From Chelonoidis abingdonii (taxonomy: Eukaryota > Chordata > Testudines > Testudinidae), in contig NC_133782.1 in assembly GCF_003597395.2 (NCBI RefSeq), positions 10,507,126 through 10,571,125 on the forward strand: a DNA stretch of 64,000 nucleotides, in the 5' to 3' direction. This document shows positions 36,090-47,574 of this stretch, in pieces. The first letter of the stretch is position 1. The number at the start of each line of letters is the position of its first letter. The translations under genes were made by a program, and so were the position numbers. Below the pieces are notes generated by a model, which saw only the letters and a program-made list of their open reading frames with translations, was not told the DNA's origin and ran no database searches.

Positions 36090-37990
36090 CTAAAACACCA
36101 CATCACTTAATCTTAATTAAGTCATCAGCTGCAAAAGTGAAAACATCCTGCCATTCTCATTCATTAGCGTATGCACAGATAGCCTATCACTTATCCTGCA
36201 GCGTTCCTTGCAAGAGCTCACTTTGGCAGCATCTGTCATTTCCAGAGGTGCTGAGTGCCTACAGCTCCCACTGACATCAGCAGGCCTTGTAGATGCTCAC
36301 CTCCTCTGAAGATCAGGCCACTGATATTTGGGTGCCTCAGTGTGCATTTAGGGGCTCTGTTTTAGACACCAATCTTTCAAAATGTTGGGGCACAATTGAA
36401 ATCCAAACCTCTCTTGACATAGGGCCAGATTCTGATACTCTCCCACTGAGGAGTGAGGTCCTCTGCCAATAATCCCATCAGCTGTAAGCATTCTGACACC
36501 TTTTTAGCTTCTTAAGTATTTTCCAACCCAGGGAACATTCCTCACTGGGAATACAAACTATGCTGTCTCTCACTTCCCTGATCCTCTCTCAGCAATTACT
36601 GGCTCAACACCACCATTGCAAAATCAAGCAATTACTTCCAGCTTGAGCCAGCTCTCTCCAATGATATGTGTGTACAGAGTCCACCTCTGACCAGATAACT
36701 TATATTTCTCAGTCCTAGACGCTTCTCATTAGAAGTTCATGACAAGCCTGTCTTCTCCTTTGTAATGATTTTATTACAAGTTTCTTAAACAGTGATTTAA
36801 AGGAGTTAACGTTCACAGACCACTTTTTATTTTTTAATATGGAGACCACTTGCAGAGTATCAGAAGTCAGCCTACAAATGCTGCAGAGCTAATGCAATAT
36901 TTTATAGGCTGAGCTCATCCAATCTGCCTCATAATCATGTTTGGTGAAAAGTTACTGTTCTTAAAATAGCCCCTGCAGTAGCACAGTTGCTATGATACAA
37001 GGAAAGTGGGGGGGGGGAAGTTCATTGCCTATGTTTCAGCTGATCGTGAAGCCAGCCTATACATAATCGCTGGCATATTAACAGCTGTCTGCACTATTTG
37101 TAAGACAGAGCTTTTCTTCCAGTGCTGTAAAACATTTTACATTTGATCAAATCTACGCTTCACAGCTAAAAGGGGAAAAACTCCATAAATGTTTCCCAGG
37201 AGCAGAATGGGTGGCTCTGCTTTGTAAGTGCCCTGTGTTCTCCAAGAGAGAGCTGCTGCTGTGCCACAATAATAAAGATACCGAGACAGAACGTTAGCTC
37301 CTTTAAATCATTGCCTAAGAAAACTGTAATAACTTATGAAATAAGCAGAAGCCAGCACTGTCGATGACCTTCTAATGAGGAGTGTCTAGGACTGAGAACT
37401 ATGAGGTCCCTGGTCAGAGGTGGACATCACATCCTCAGAGCACTATAGAGATGTTGCCAGAGCTGGAAGGAAGTGCATTGATTTGCAGGGGAGATATTGA
37501 CCCCATAGATTTTTGAGCGAGGGTGGGGGAAGAAGGTAACTTTATACCTACAGATGAGGAAAACACAAAAGAATCTACACCACCAGAACACCATGGAAAG
37601 TGATCTCAGGAGGAAGCAATGCTCTTTCATGCTGGAGTAATCAGTCCGCTACAGTGCAATACAGTCAAGGAACAAACCTTATCCATTAACTTGCTCCTGC
37701 CACTGCAGAAGCCCTGGGGAGCACGTGCACCCCCCAGTGATGAACAAAAGCCTCAGAAGTGGCACAGGTCGGGCAGAGTTAACAGGAGACAGCAACCCAT
37801 GGTTAATGAAAGCTGCTGCATCATTTCCAGTAGTGCCCACTGCTGTCAACATGGCTACCCTGTTCCTCGGCCGTACTCAGCCACGCTGGGGAGGAAAGAG
37901 AAGTGAGGCTGCTCATATTGTGGCACCAGCCCTGGGACGGGGTGAGCAGGGGTTCCTTGCTGGCTGTTCCCCTCTAAGTGTAAGTGGGCC

Positions 37991-38137
37991 CAGCGCTGCC
38001 CGGGGGTGGGGATAAATGGGCAATTTGCCCCTGGCCACAGGGGCTCCCACAAGAATATAGTATTGCAACTTTTTGTTATGGAAGGGGCCCCCAAAATTGC
38101 TTTGCCCCAGGCCCCCTGAATCCTCTGGGCAGCGCTG
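37991..38137. mobile_element. Short hAT-like MITE with perfect duplication
   Basis: A 147-bp element has 11-bp inverted ends CAGCGCTGCCC and GGGCAGCGCTG and is flanked by a perfect 8-bp duplication AGTGGGCC (37983-37990 and 38138-38145). Reading frames spanning it on both strands are not genes. Confidence 0.92.
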
Positions 38138-39316
38138 AGTGGGCCTTGGCTGTGCCCAGAAGTAGTAGGAGAATAAACTGTCCTTTGAGAAAGCGGGCGG
38201 TAACTTATCACCTATCTGCAAAGCAAGGCAGGCACAGGAGAGGAACTGCTCTGATGATAGTTCCTCCCTGGGCTGCTCTTGAGTTGAAGCAGCTCCTGCT
38301 CCGGACCTTACCCAGAGCTGGGCCGAACGGCCCTGCAAGAGATGCTGCACGGTTTCTGCAGCCTGGCGTAGTGCGGTATGTGAGTTAGCAGAGGAGCATG
38401 CTGTGCCGATGGAGTGTGTCGCTGCTGATGGAAAGATGTGAGGGCAGGTTAGCAGGTTTCTCAGACTTGATCTCCGTCTCTCACTGTTTGGATTACTTTA
38501 CTGATGTGAGCAGGTACCAGGGTGGGGTGGTAGGCAGATAAATACCTTTGTGAATCCCTCCCCAGATGTTCAGCATGAGAGCAGAGTCCCAAAGAAAAGC
38601 CCAGGACTTAGAGATTTACTGTGGTGTGCTTAGCACAATGCTGCTGCTCTAACAATTGCAGTTTATTGCAGTGAGTGTCCATTAAAAAGAGGATTGACGG
38701 AAAAGATTAGAATGCAACTGCCACAGCATTATTGTAGTCTGAGTAGGCTTCTCATCAGTTATTAAAAGACATCCTGGGCAATTTTTAACAGCTGTTAATA
38801 AATGGCATATGTTGTTAAAGCCATAAAATAGCCTCGGAGATTCAAAACATCCATTGTGTTGGAAGGAAATAACACGGAGCATATTATATTGTCCTTTGGT
38901 TGCCCATAACTCACACTCTCCCATCTAGACAGTTGTGTGGCATTGTAAATTTGCCTGATGGTTTTATAGGCTCCATGTAAAAGTAACAAAAAGACTTTTT
39001 TTTTTTTTTTAAAAAAAGGGGGGTGGCGGTGGGGAGTGTGTGTGTGTATGTGAAGGGAAATACCCAGCCAGTCCATTTCCAACTGACCTTTAAAAACCCC
39101 ACTCCTGTTTATTAAACTAGGCTTATCTGCTTTTTGCTAAAATTATTTTAATACATAGCCCCCATTGAACCAGTTCTCAGTGACAAGTGAAAAGCTGATC
39201 CAATCCTACTGCTATTGACTTTGATGTGCTCTATATCACTTGTCTGTACTGCTCTCTTAAAAACCCATAACTTCCAGTGTTTTCAGATTCAGAAATCACT
39301 GAAAACCATGGAGACA

Positions 39317-39408
39317 AGCCCTGAGAAGTCTACTAGATATACATACACATGTACACGTGTGTGTGTACACACATACATATACACACCCCTAGTAGATTTC
39401 TCAGGGCT
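39317..39408. repeat. Hairpin enclosing a CA/TG microsatellite
   Basis: The arms AGCCCTGAGAAGTCTACTAG (39317-39336) and CTAGTAGATTTCTCAGGGCT (39389-39408) are inverted repeats with one mismatch. They enclose about 52 bp of alternating ATACATACACATGTACACGTGTGTG sequence. Confidence 0.85.
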
Positions 39409-39657
39409 TTGCTATGCGGTGGGCTAATGCGCTGCACAGGTGTAATTTTGAAAGCGCTCTAACATGTTGCACATAAAGTGCATCAGCAGGATTTATGCTG
39501 ACCATTTAAACAAACTATTTGAAAGTGCTCAGTACTACTTGAAAGTGCACCAGGGAACCTTTTGTGCACACCTGTGGAGTCTACACAGAACAATTAATGT
39601 GCTTTAGAAGTCAGAGCCCTGGAAAGCACGTTACCCCACCATGTAGAGAAGCCCTCA
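39403..39657. mobile_element. Probable MITE
   Basis: The ends AGGGCTTTGCTATGCGGTGG and CCATGTAGAGAAGCCCT are imperfect inverted repeats, with mirrored inner motifs (GCACAGGTGTAA and CACACCTGTGGAGTCTACAC). The duplication is not clear. Confidence 0.6.
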
Positions 39658-40097
39658 GACTTAGATTTATCTATCTAGTAGTACCAATATGCTACCAGAC
39701 CAAATATTGGTCTAGAATTAAGAGCAAAAGAGTTCAGTGAAAAACTCCTCATATTTAACAGCCAAAATTATGAAAAAACTTCTATTTTAAAGTAAGTTGG
39801 CCATGTAGGTTTATAACTTGTACTTAAGCATCATACATGTAGCTTTTCTGCAGTTATGACAGGTTTCTCTGTTTAAAATGCTCACTTTCTGTTCAGTTAC
39901 TCTCCATCACAGCCTCATCAAGTATCATTATGAGAGTTATTTATAGATTTGGAATTTTGTTTTAAACAAGGGAATATAATTATCGCTCCTATTAGTTTCA
40001 ATAAAATATTCCACCTCTCCAATTGAACTGACTCAGCTGGCCCCTCTTCCTTCATAACACCATCTGTTACAAAGTTCTCAGCCTCAAGAGGGAAAGG

Positions 40098-40118
40098 CTT
40101 TTTTTTTTTTTTTTTAAA
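40098..40118. repeat. Poly-T tract
   Basis: An uninterrupted T run of about 20 bases followed by AAAGC. It could be the reversed tail of an unrecognised retroposon or a simple homopolymer. Confidence 0.7.
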
Positions 40119-40851
40119 GCTATCTTTTTAGGGGAAAAAAATGGCTGTTTTGGTGTGCTCCCAGCATCACTTCTAACCTGGTAGAATGCTAAACTCTCTC
40201 AGGAACAGGTCTTTTGTTCATTTAGAAGCATCTGTTTGGGGGCCTTAGACGAGTAACATACAGAATCACAAACCTTCCAGCATATGTATGGCAAGTTATC
40301 ATCTTGCAGTTAGTCATTGCTTCACACTTGTTTTGTATTCAGGTAAGCTTGTAAAAATAACAGTACTTGATGCCTCACTCTTCTGTAGGAATGAAGAACT
40401 CATATAATTAGAATACACCTTGTACTAAACCTGGTTTACCAGAAAGACAGCAGAAAATATGGATTAATCTCAGTCTAGGAGATCTGAATTCATGGATTGT
40501 ACTTGCTAGCTTCATTGCTGAATAGTTCTGTATAGCTGAGTTTATATTCATATAAACTTTACTGAGTTTCTTGGCAATCTGAGTAGAAGGGCTTATAGCA
40601 ATTGCACTAAATATGATTGAATTCATGTCTTGTGTAAACCCGACAGTGGAATGGCACCCAAGATAGTTACACCATAAACCACGCTGGATATGTTGAGAGA
40701 CACCGGGTATGAAACTGATCCAAAGACTGTTCAAACTGGTCACAGATTTTTTTTTTCCCCTGACTGTGGGTTCTTATCATTTCTTGCCATCATATGCTTC
40801 CAGCCCTCATGTAAAGGACAACAATAAAAAATGAAGACGGAGTTTACTTGC

Positions 40852-40929
40852 CTTGTTCCATCATCTCCAGAAGACCTTTCTTAATGAGTTCATCCCGACC
40901 TGGCCTTGCAGTAATCTTCTTCTCTAACA
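40852..40929 (-). CDS. PHACTR3: PHACTR3 exon with N-terminal RPEL motif
   Basis: This 78-nt exon is too short for ordinary ORF detection. The acceptor is TTTCTGCAG at 40930-40931 and the donor is AAG|GCAAGT, a GC donor. Phase is 1 in and 1 out. After the split valine it reads LEKKITARPGRDELIKKGLL followed by EMMEQ, which matches the N-terminal RPEL motif of PHACTR proteins, an actin-binding unit. The core here is RPGRDEL, which fits the RPxxxEL consensus; the human form I remember has Q in place of P. Joining to the exon at 44056 gives TSA-V-LEKK, and joining to 35907-36089 completes an aspartate codon (G|AT). A GT lies four bases further into the intron, but using it would break the frame with the next exon. 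Confidence 0.94.
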
Positions 40930-43900
40930 CTGCAGAAAGTGATAGCAGAACATAGAAAATCAGAGCAAACAATGGATGGAAGTAGACACATGAGACAACT
41001 CAATATGAAAGCTGCAACAGGTGGGTGCTCTCTAGTCCCACATGTAGTGAGCTGACCAGAGGAGGACTACACAGTTAGAGTTTTAGGGGGCAAGTGTGGT
41101 TTGTGACCAGCTGGCCAGTTCAGTGTGTTTTCATTGCTAGAGCAGTGGTAGTATTGCTAGCCAAGATGCACGATGCTGAAAAGATCAAAGCTTCCAAAAG
41201 GGGTTTGAACAATCATGTTCATATCCAGATCCAAAGTCCAAGAGTGTTGCAGACCAGGTCTTTGATTGGACCTATTACACATAGGTGCCAGCGGTCTGGT
41301 TTTCAGTCTAAACTTTCCCCAAATTTGGGAGATGTTCAGGTCCTGGTTTGGGTTCAGACCTCCCTGTGCAAAGCAATAGGAAAAAAAGTTAGTGTGTGAC
41401 TGATTTGCAGGGGCAAGACAATGAAACCATCCCTACCAAGCTTTCTTGCTCACTAACCAATGTGCCCCTCTCTTGAACCATGTAATTTGTATTTGTTGAA
41501 TATATTATCGCACCTGACTGATCTTCATCCACAAAGCCAAGGCCTATATGTGCCCTCCTTGCTTACGAATTTCTCTAGTAAATCACCAGCTAATTCTAGT
41601 CACAGAATGAAAAAGGGGGTTTCCAATCTCTCTCTTGCTGTTTCCTATATCTCTAACTACCTTCCATTCTGTGAATCAGCCCCTTCTATGTAGCAGAGGA
41701 ATTTGCCAAGTTTGAGAGGAGTGAATCTGATTTAACTCAGTGTTTCCTTTTCTAGATTTATCAAACCACCAGAGAAATGCAGCTGCATGGTGTTGAGAAT
41801 GGTGGCAATATCACTGTGTCCTGTCTCCTGATAGCACTTTAGCTTCCACAGTCAGGGGCAAGTCCTGCACACATCCTCTTCGGCAGAAGAAGTAGAGTCT
41901 TCATGCAATGGAATTGGAATTGGAATGGTTCTGCTCTGCACAGTGTAGGAAGAGGGATGCTTGGAGCCCACACAGGAAATGTGCAACATTTCACACCAGG
42001 GATTCATGCTCCCTAGTCCCCAGAGAAGAGGCTCCCTCTGTCTTAGAGTAAAAATGGTATTTCAGGGGATGAGTGAAAGACTGGCAAACAGATTCAAGGC
42101 TAACAAGATGCAGCAGTCATTCCTACCAAGGCGCAGGAATGCACGTCATCTGGTAGGTACTATACTCTTGATGGTGCAGTAGCAAGCGTGGAGCCGCCTT
42201 GCAGAGCGTGTTCCTTCTCATATGATCTGCACAGAGCCCCCATGTGCCCATCCAGTTTGCATCAGCCCATGCACAGGTACAAGGAGTCACTCCTTAGAAT
42301 CTCAGGAAAAGACAAGTGATTCTTGTTTCTGACTGCTGTACTCCTGGGGGTGTCTTCAGAGATTCGAGAGAGCAGACACTGTCCCTCACACTCTGGTCTG
42401 CTGAGCATATCTTTAATACAGTGGCTGACACTTTCAGGAAGGAATATTTACATTCTGTAGAGTGTTCTGGTTAAGAGTCCAGCCCTACCAGTCAGAGTAG
42501 CTCCCTCTTGTCATTTTCCATGTCAGTGTGACCCACCTCCCAGAAAGGCAGAACAAAACATGGAGTCGTGTTTCTAGCAACTGTTCTCATGCACAGAAAG
42601 TCCCCGAGGAGTGAAATAATGACTGCAAACTTCATTTAAGTTTGCACGTTACAGAGAAGACACCCAGTAGTCGTTTGACTGCCACTGAACTTACTGAACT
42701 AGTTGTATCAAGAATTGCTAGGATTCATTTCTATGCCCTGTTGGTAATAAACTAAAGGTGTCTGGGTCAAAAGATGATCTTGGTGTTTTGCTTTGGCTGA
42801 AACAAGAAAACTGTGTTTTCTCTTTCTGATCATAACATTCATTTTCCATTATATCTGTCACTGGTGACTAATACAGTTGAATAATATGCTATGTTTAGAG
42901 TTCCTGATAAATTCCCTGCCCAAAAACAAGAATTTAAAAATAAGTTTAAATACAACGTACATGTACAAAAATCCATGTTTAGAAAATTGAAAAAATCGCT
43001 AGCGACCAGAAACCTCAATTATGTGGTGTATGGCTACCATTTAGATGCAAAGCTTTGGGAGATGTTGCTAAGCTATAGGAAGTAGAGCTGGTCATATACT
43101 ATTATTCAGAGGCATTATTTAATGGATTTTAATATTTATGTTAAGTAATTTATCTGAGTAATTCATTTTTTTTCAGTATTTAACCTAGTGTTCTTCTTTT
43201 TGTTATTGAATTCTGAATGCAAGGGGCCAGATTAGTACCACCATATAGCCACAGAGCTGTCACAGTGTAGGCTTCCTCACACTGTCCCTCTGATGTGCAT
43301 TAACCCTGAGCTGGAGAATCTATCTCTTGGAAGTACTTGAGCTCATGTTAGTCCATCACCTCTCCGCTAAGTGCCAACACAGGGATCAGTTATGAAGTTG
43401 TGGACCTGGATTGATACCATTGACTTATTTCACAAAGGCCACGAAGAGCCCAGCAGCTGGTAATTACTTTGAGATGCATCTGATGAGGGGCTAGTTCCAA
43501 GTATTCATGGAATGTTCTCTTAGCTTTTCTGGGGATTTTAGGTAGATTGGAAGGAATAGTAATGAAATCCCTTCTGTACTTGGCTTTACCAGAAGGGCCA
43601 GGATTAGGTGCTACTGAAAATGAGTGAGGGTATCTAACTCCACGAGTGGTCCTCTGACTTCAGTTGCACTATTCATATCTAAGGTACTATTCAATCTAAA
43701 GTATCACAGTCTGGCCTTTAAATTAGCAGTCCCTGCTAATGCTGCAGCATCTTCGTCCCTTACAAAGATCAGTGAAGGGCAGAAGCGGGGAGGTAAGACA
43801 GTGGACAGCCTGATAAATCAAGTTTTGGATTTTGTTCTTTGCTCACTGGATTGGTAGAAATCCTGTGACCAAGAGGTCAAATCCTAATGGTTCCTTCTGA

Positions 43901-44055
43901 CCTTAAAGTGTCTGACTCTATGACAGGCCAGATTCTTACACTTCCATTTAGAAATAGCTTATCAATAACCTGCCCTACTTCAGCAAACTCTGCTCATTTT
44001 TTTTCACAGGGTGGACTTTGCCTTGCACTGAATCAAGCTGTTGCTCTTCCCATAC
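40930..44055 (-). other. PHACTR3: PHACTR3 intron of about 3.1 kb
   Basis: The donor is GTATGG and the acceptor CTGCAG. I recognise no full repeat or exon; the sequence looks mostly unique, with a degenerate palindromic-MITE fragment near 43.2 kb. Confidence 0.75.
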
Positions 44056-44217
44056 CTGCTGATGTTTGCTTTAGTTTCTCGTTTTTCTTTTTCCTCCACT
44101 TCCATGGTTTGAAGATCCTGCCCAGTGTTGCCAGCTTGCTGTTCCTTCTCACAGGAGGAGTTCTAATCCCTGAGACCAGATATTCAGAATGCATTGCAGG
44201 GGACTGCTCCATCTCAT
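44056..44217 (-). CDS. PHACTR3: PHACTR3 exon with basic [10 protein letters not shown] region
   Basis: This 162-nt internal coding exon is the most 5' one seen. The acceptor is a pyrimidine-rich tract ending CTCAG at 44218-44219, and the donor is CAG|GTATGG. It enters and leaves in phase 1. It encodes about 53 residues, beginning DEMEQSP (the D codon is split) and running through [20 protein letters not shown] and [20 protein letters not shown] to TSA. The strongly basic KPWKWRKKK stretch is a PHACTR-family hallmark next to the N-terminal RPEL motif; in the family this region acts as a nuclear-localisation signal that competes with actin binding. An in-frame ATG lies at the third codon, but the splice acceptor and family alignment indicate an internal exon. 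It could begin translation only if an alternative transcript started here. Confidence 0.96.
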
Positions 44218-44954
44218 CTGAGAGGCAAAAACAGAACAAGGCTGCTGGTTAAAAGAAAATAAGACCAAGTGTTTCAGAAGAGTCTTAGTAAGGTGGGGGG
44301 AGGTATGGTGGTTATTCCAGCTAAAAGAGCATTTGATTTAGTTACCAAGCACTGTAGTGCAAGACAGGGAAATGAAATAATTGGAATCCTTAAAGTAGGG
44401 GCACCAGATTCACGGATGCTGAGCAGGGTATGTGCCAGCATAGCTTTTTGTATTGCAGGGGGGACCTTTCTTGGCTTTGTATCTCACCCGTCACCACTGA
44501 CTCCAAGCATCTGGTATCTGAGTGACTCTCTTGAGGCCCCCTTCAAGGAGTCCATCGGGGGCTAGTTCCATGGAGTTTAAGCTCCAGTGAAGGAGATGTA
44601 CTGAATTTGCGCATCCCCAGTCTGCCTTGGCCATGCTCCCATCCTGGCCAGGGATGCTCACTTTTTGGCGTGATTCCCGACAGCCCTCTCCCCTGCCCAA
44701 GGGATGTGTTGACCTCATAACTCCCCTTCCCTCCACAACAGACTATCTCATGCTTGCTCAATGAGAGCATCCTCTGCCAGGATCTTACTCCAACAAAAGC
44801 ACCTGTGTGAGAGAGGGGGAGGCTGTAGTTTTAAATGTTATGTTGGACTTGGGAGCTCACTTTCTTCCTTGGCCTATGAAGGGATCAAACTGGAAGTGAA
44901 GTGAAAGGAAGGAGCCTCGTGCTAGCAAACAACAAGAATTGTTAGTCACAGGCT

Positions 44955-45190
44955 GAATTGGTGAGTCAGGATGGCCTAAGGGGTGGGACACTACCTCGTA
45001 ACACACGAGACCGAGACTCGGTTTCCTGCTCTGTCATGTTTCCAGTGTGAGATTGGGCAAGTTACTTTCTCTCTCTGCTTGTTACCCCTGTAGATGATGG
45101 CACTTCTCTATCTCACATGGGAGATTATGGGGAATAAGTGCTCAAATGCTGGTGTAATGCGGGCCCCATAAGTACCCGAGTCGGTAGACC
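44955..45190 (+). repeat. MIR/CORE-SINE-like copy
   Basis: GGTGGGACACTACCTCGTAA and CGAGACTCGGTTTCCTGCTC are followed by GATTGGGCAAGTTACTTTCT and GGGGAATAAGTGCTCAAATG, the order of a near full-length MIR-like element. Confidence 0.65.
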
Positions 45191-45224
45191 GTAATAATAA
45201 GTGCTGCAACAACACCTAACACTT

Positions 45225-45400
45225 GCACAGCTTTTTCCAGCTTTTAAGTGGTTTATAAAAACTCATTAATTTACACCATGCCTGTGTGGTAGGTGAGTGT
45301 TAGTTCCAGTCTACCAGTGCAGAAATCGAGGCACAGAAAGGTTAAAAGAGACATTTTTACAAGTGACTGCTGATTTTTGGGTGCCCAACATGAGACACCT
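45225..45400 (+). repeat. MIR/CORE-SINE-like fragment
   Basis: ACACTTGCACAGCTTTTTCC is followed by GTGTGGTAGGTGAGTGTTAG and AAATCGAGGCACAGAAAGGT. It resembles the 5' half of the element at 16775. Confidence 0.55.
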
Positions 45401-45639
45401 TGAGTCTGACTTTCAGAGGTGCTGAGGAACTGCAGCTCCTAATGACTTCAGCAGACACACTGGATACGCAGCACTTTTGTGTGAATCAGGCCCACATGGT
45501 CTCAAGTTAAGCACCTAAAACCATTGGCCATTTTGGAATATTTAGGTCTAAGAGGCAGCTTGCTGAAAGTCAGAGAGGAAGTTCGTGACTTAGCTAGGAT
45601 GAGCTCCCAGGAGGGGACTTCCTGGATCCCAATTCTGTG

Positions 45640-45750
45640 CTGAAACCACAGGGAGGGACTGTCTTTGTGCAGTGCCTAGCACAATGGAGTGCTGGCCCAT
45701 GAGCAGGGCTCCTAGGTGCTATGCTAATGCAAATCAATAATAATAGTTAA
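45640..45750 (+). repeat. Short dispersed repeat with AAT-rich tail
   Basis: TTTGTGCAGTGCCTAGCACA, then GGGCTCCTAGGTGCTATGCT and an AATAATAAT tail. Same family as 11395-11505 and 33860-34015. Confidence 0.65.
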
Positions 45751-47224
45751 TCAATTAATAAGATACTCTCCTGAAAATGAACTGTCCTCCCCTAACTACT
45801 ATAGAACACATCTGTTTGTATGAACTGGCTCAGATTTTTGCATATGAGGCTAGATTGTTTGGCATGTAGTACTTAAGAAAATCGCCAACAGCTATTACGC
45901 TGATATGTTCCTTAAGGAAATTGGGGGAGACGGGAAAATGCGAAGCCATTTCATCCAGCAAAACCACAGGAGCATGCAGATAATGCTTCAGGTGGGCAAC
46001 TGGTTCAGACATTTTCAATATTTTGTCTTCACATGACTGTTCATTTTGTTTATAGCCAAGCTTTGCACGGAACAATAAAGATTGAATAATGACAGGCTTC
46101 TGCCAGCCATTACCATGAAAGATGATAGCACAGCTCCATAAACAAGGATATTGATGACATTGTTGAGATGTGCATTTGGACACCAATATACTAATTCCCA
46201 AGAGTGATGCTTTTATCCGTCACCCAGCCATGTCATGAGAGTGCAAATTATAAGATGATTTGCATATCTTTTCCAACAATCCTTTGCAATTTAAATGACA
46301 GTGTGGAACAATGAGTATATGAACATTTCTGAGCCACTGGTCTCTGGGATAATAAAATGACAATAATTTTGCTTTGTGACTAGTGGACAAGAAAACTAAA
46401 TATGGTATTTTAATGGGTTTTAAAAACAAGTTGACAGGGCGCAAATACATAAATGTCAGTGTAAAGGTGGGGATTTCCAAGAGAACAGGAAATAATTTTG
46501 AAAAAAAATTCAACACAGAGAGGGGAAGAACTTATTCTTCTTTTTCATTTAATTTTGAAAATATTGGTATTAAATATTGATATTGCCGATGAACTTTAAA
46601 CAGAAAAGTTAAATACTTTGTCACATTAGTTAGCAGAACTGAACAATGGATGTAAAAACACTTTTTTTTTCTTCTGTGTCGTATAAGCACATGAAATAAA
46701 GAAACAGTTAAAACACTCAAAACTTGCTACGTGAGTATGGGCACAATTTGTTCACCTGTCATTAAGGGAGGTTGAGGAGATACAGTGCTAATTTCACTAT
46801 TTGACCGAAAAGACTCAGTTTGTGATTCACCTTGTAACTCAGGAGTCATGTTCTTTGAGTATGATCAGTGCCACTTGAAACATAGTTACATCATAAAGTG
46901 AAAATGTAATGACAGGTAAAATCAAGAGAAAAGAAAAAAATTAAAAGCTACTTGATGGAAGCTTTCTCATCTTCCTCAGTGTTAAATGGATTTTCCGGTT
47001 TACCACTGCACTGAATGAGCACCCTTATTCATCCAGCAGATCAGAAGCAAATGAAATGTTTCTAATAAATAACTGGATTTTTTGCTGTTCCACTATGGAA
47101 TGTCCCACATCTTGAGATGTTAATCTCTTGTTTCCTTCTTGTTCATTGGACAAATGTGGTCTACTACTTTTGTGATCACTGGAAGACTGAGTCTTTGAGA
47201 AAAGAAGACTTCAACTATGTTAAG

Positions 47225-47435
47225 TGCTGTTACAAAGAGGATAATGATCAATTGTTCTCCATGTTCACTGAATGCAGGACAAGAAGTAATTGGCTTAATG
47301 TGCAACAAGAGAGGCTTGGTTAGATATTAGGAAAAACTTTCTGACTATAAGGAGTTAAAGACAGGAATGCCTTGCCAAAGGAGGTGTTGGAATCCCTATC
47401 ACTGGAGGTTTTTAAGAACAGATTGGTCAAACAGC
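47225..47435 (+). mobile_element. CR1 LINE fragment (first)
   Basis: TTAGGAAAAACTTTCTGACT, then CCAAAGGAGGTGTTGGAATC and GGAGGTTTTTAAGAACAGAT match CR1 sequence just before the 3' end. It is truncated on both sides, and its divergence from the following copy suggests a separate insertion. Confidence 0.75.
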
Positions 47436-47574
47436 CCCACTAGCATGGGTGGAGGCTCAGGCTAGCTGCTCAGCTACGTACCCACTGCCCATGCTACCCT
47501 GACTACACTGCTATTTTTAGCATGTTAGCTGGAGCAGAGCTTGCGCAGGTATGTGTATGTGAGCTGGGAATCAC

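Larger units (their letters stand above)
36090..40851 (-). other. PHACTR3: PHACTR3 GC-AG intron of about 4.8 kb
   Basis: The intron starts GCAAGT (40851 downwards) and ends TTTTAG (36090). It contains a short hAT-like MITE (37991-38137), a hairpin round a CA/TG repeat (39317-39408), a probable MITE (39403-39657), a G run near 37010, a mixed poly-T/poly-A tract near 39000 and a poly-T run at about 40098. Confidence 0.8.
12986..44217 (-). other. PHACTR3: PHACTR3 gene, internal part (seven exons seen)
   Basis: This is the visible span of a minus-strand PHACTR3 gene. The family binds protein phosphatase 1 through its C terminus and monomeric actin through RPEL motifs; PHACTR3 (scapinin) is known as a nuclear-scaffold-associated PP1 regulator that is abundant in brain. 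Seven exons were found by translating the minus strand and matching remembered vertebrate PHACTR3 protein. All join in phase: 1/1, 1/1, 1/1, 1/1, 1/2, 2/1 and 1/2 in transcript order. Introns are about 3.1, 4.8, 5.8, 5.3, 1.5 and 9.5 kb. The match to PHACTR3 rather than PHACTR1, 2 or 4 rests on paralogue-specific stretches such as [36 protein letters not shown] and [20 protein letters not shown]. The initiator exon and the 3' terminal exons were not found. Confidence 0.95.

Noticed and set aside
37855..38388. Open frames of 118-145 residues on both strands
   Set aside because: They cross a MITE with perfect target duplication (37991-38137), so they cannot be an ancestral coding unit; no splice sites or family similarity.
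40844..40848. Alternative GT donor four bases after the GC donor of the RPEL exon
   Set aside because: It would add four bases and break the frame with the next exon; the GC donor has the better context and the correct codon junction.
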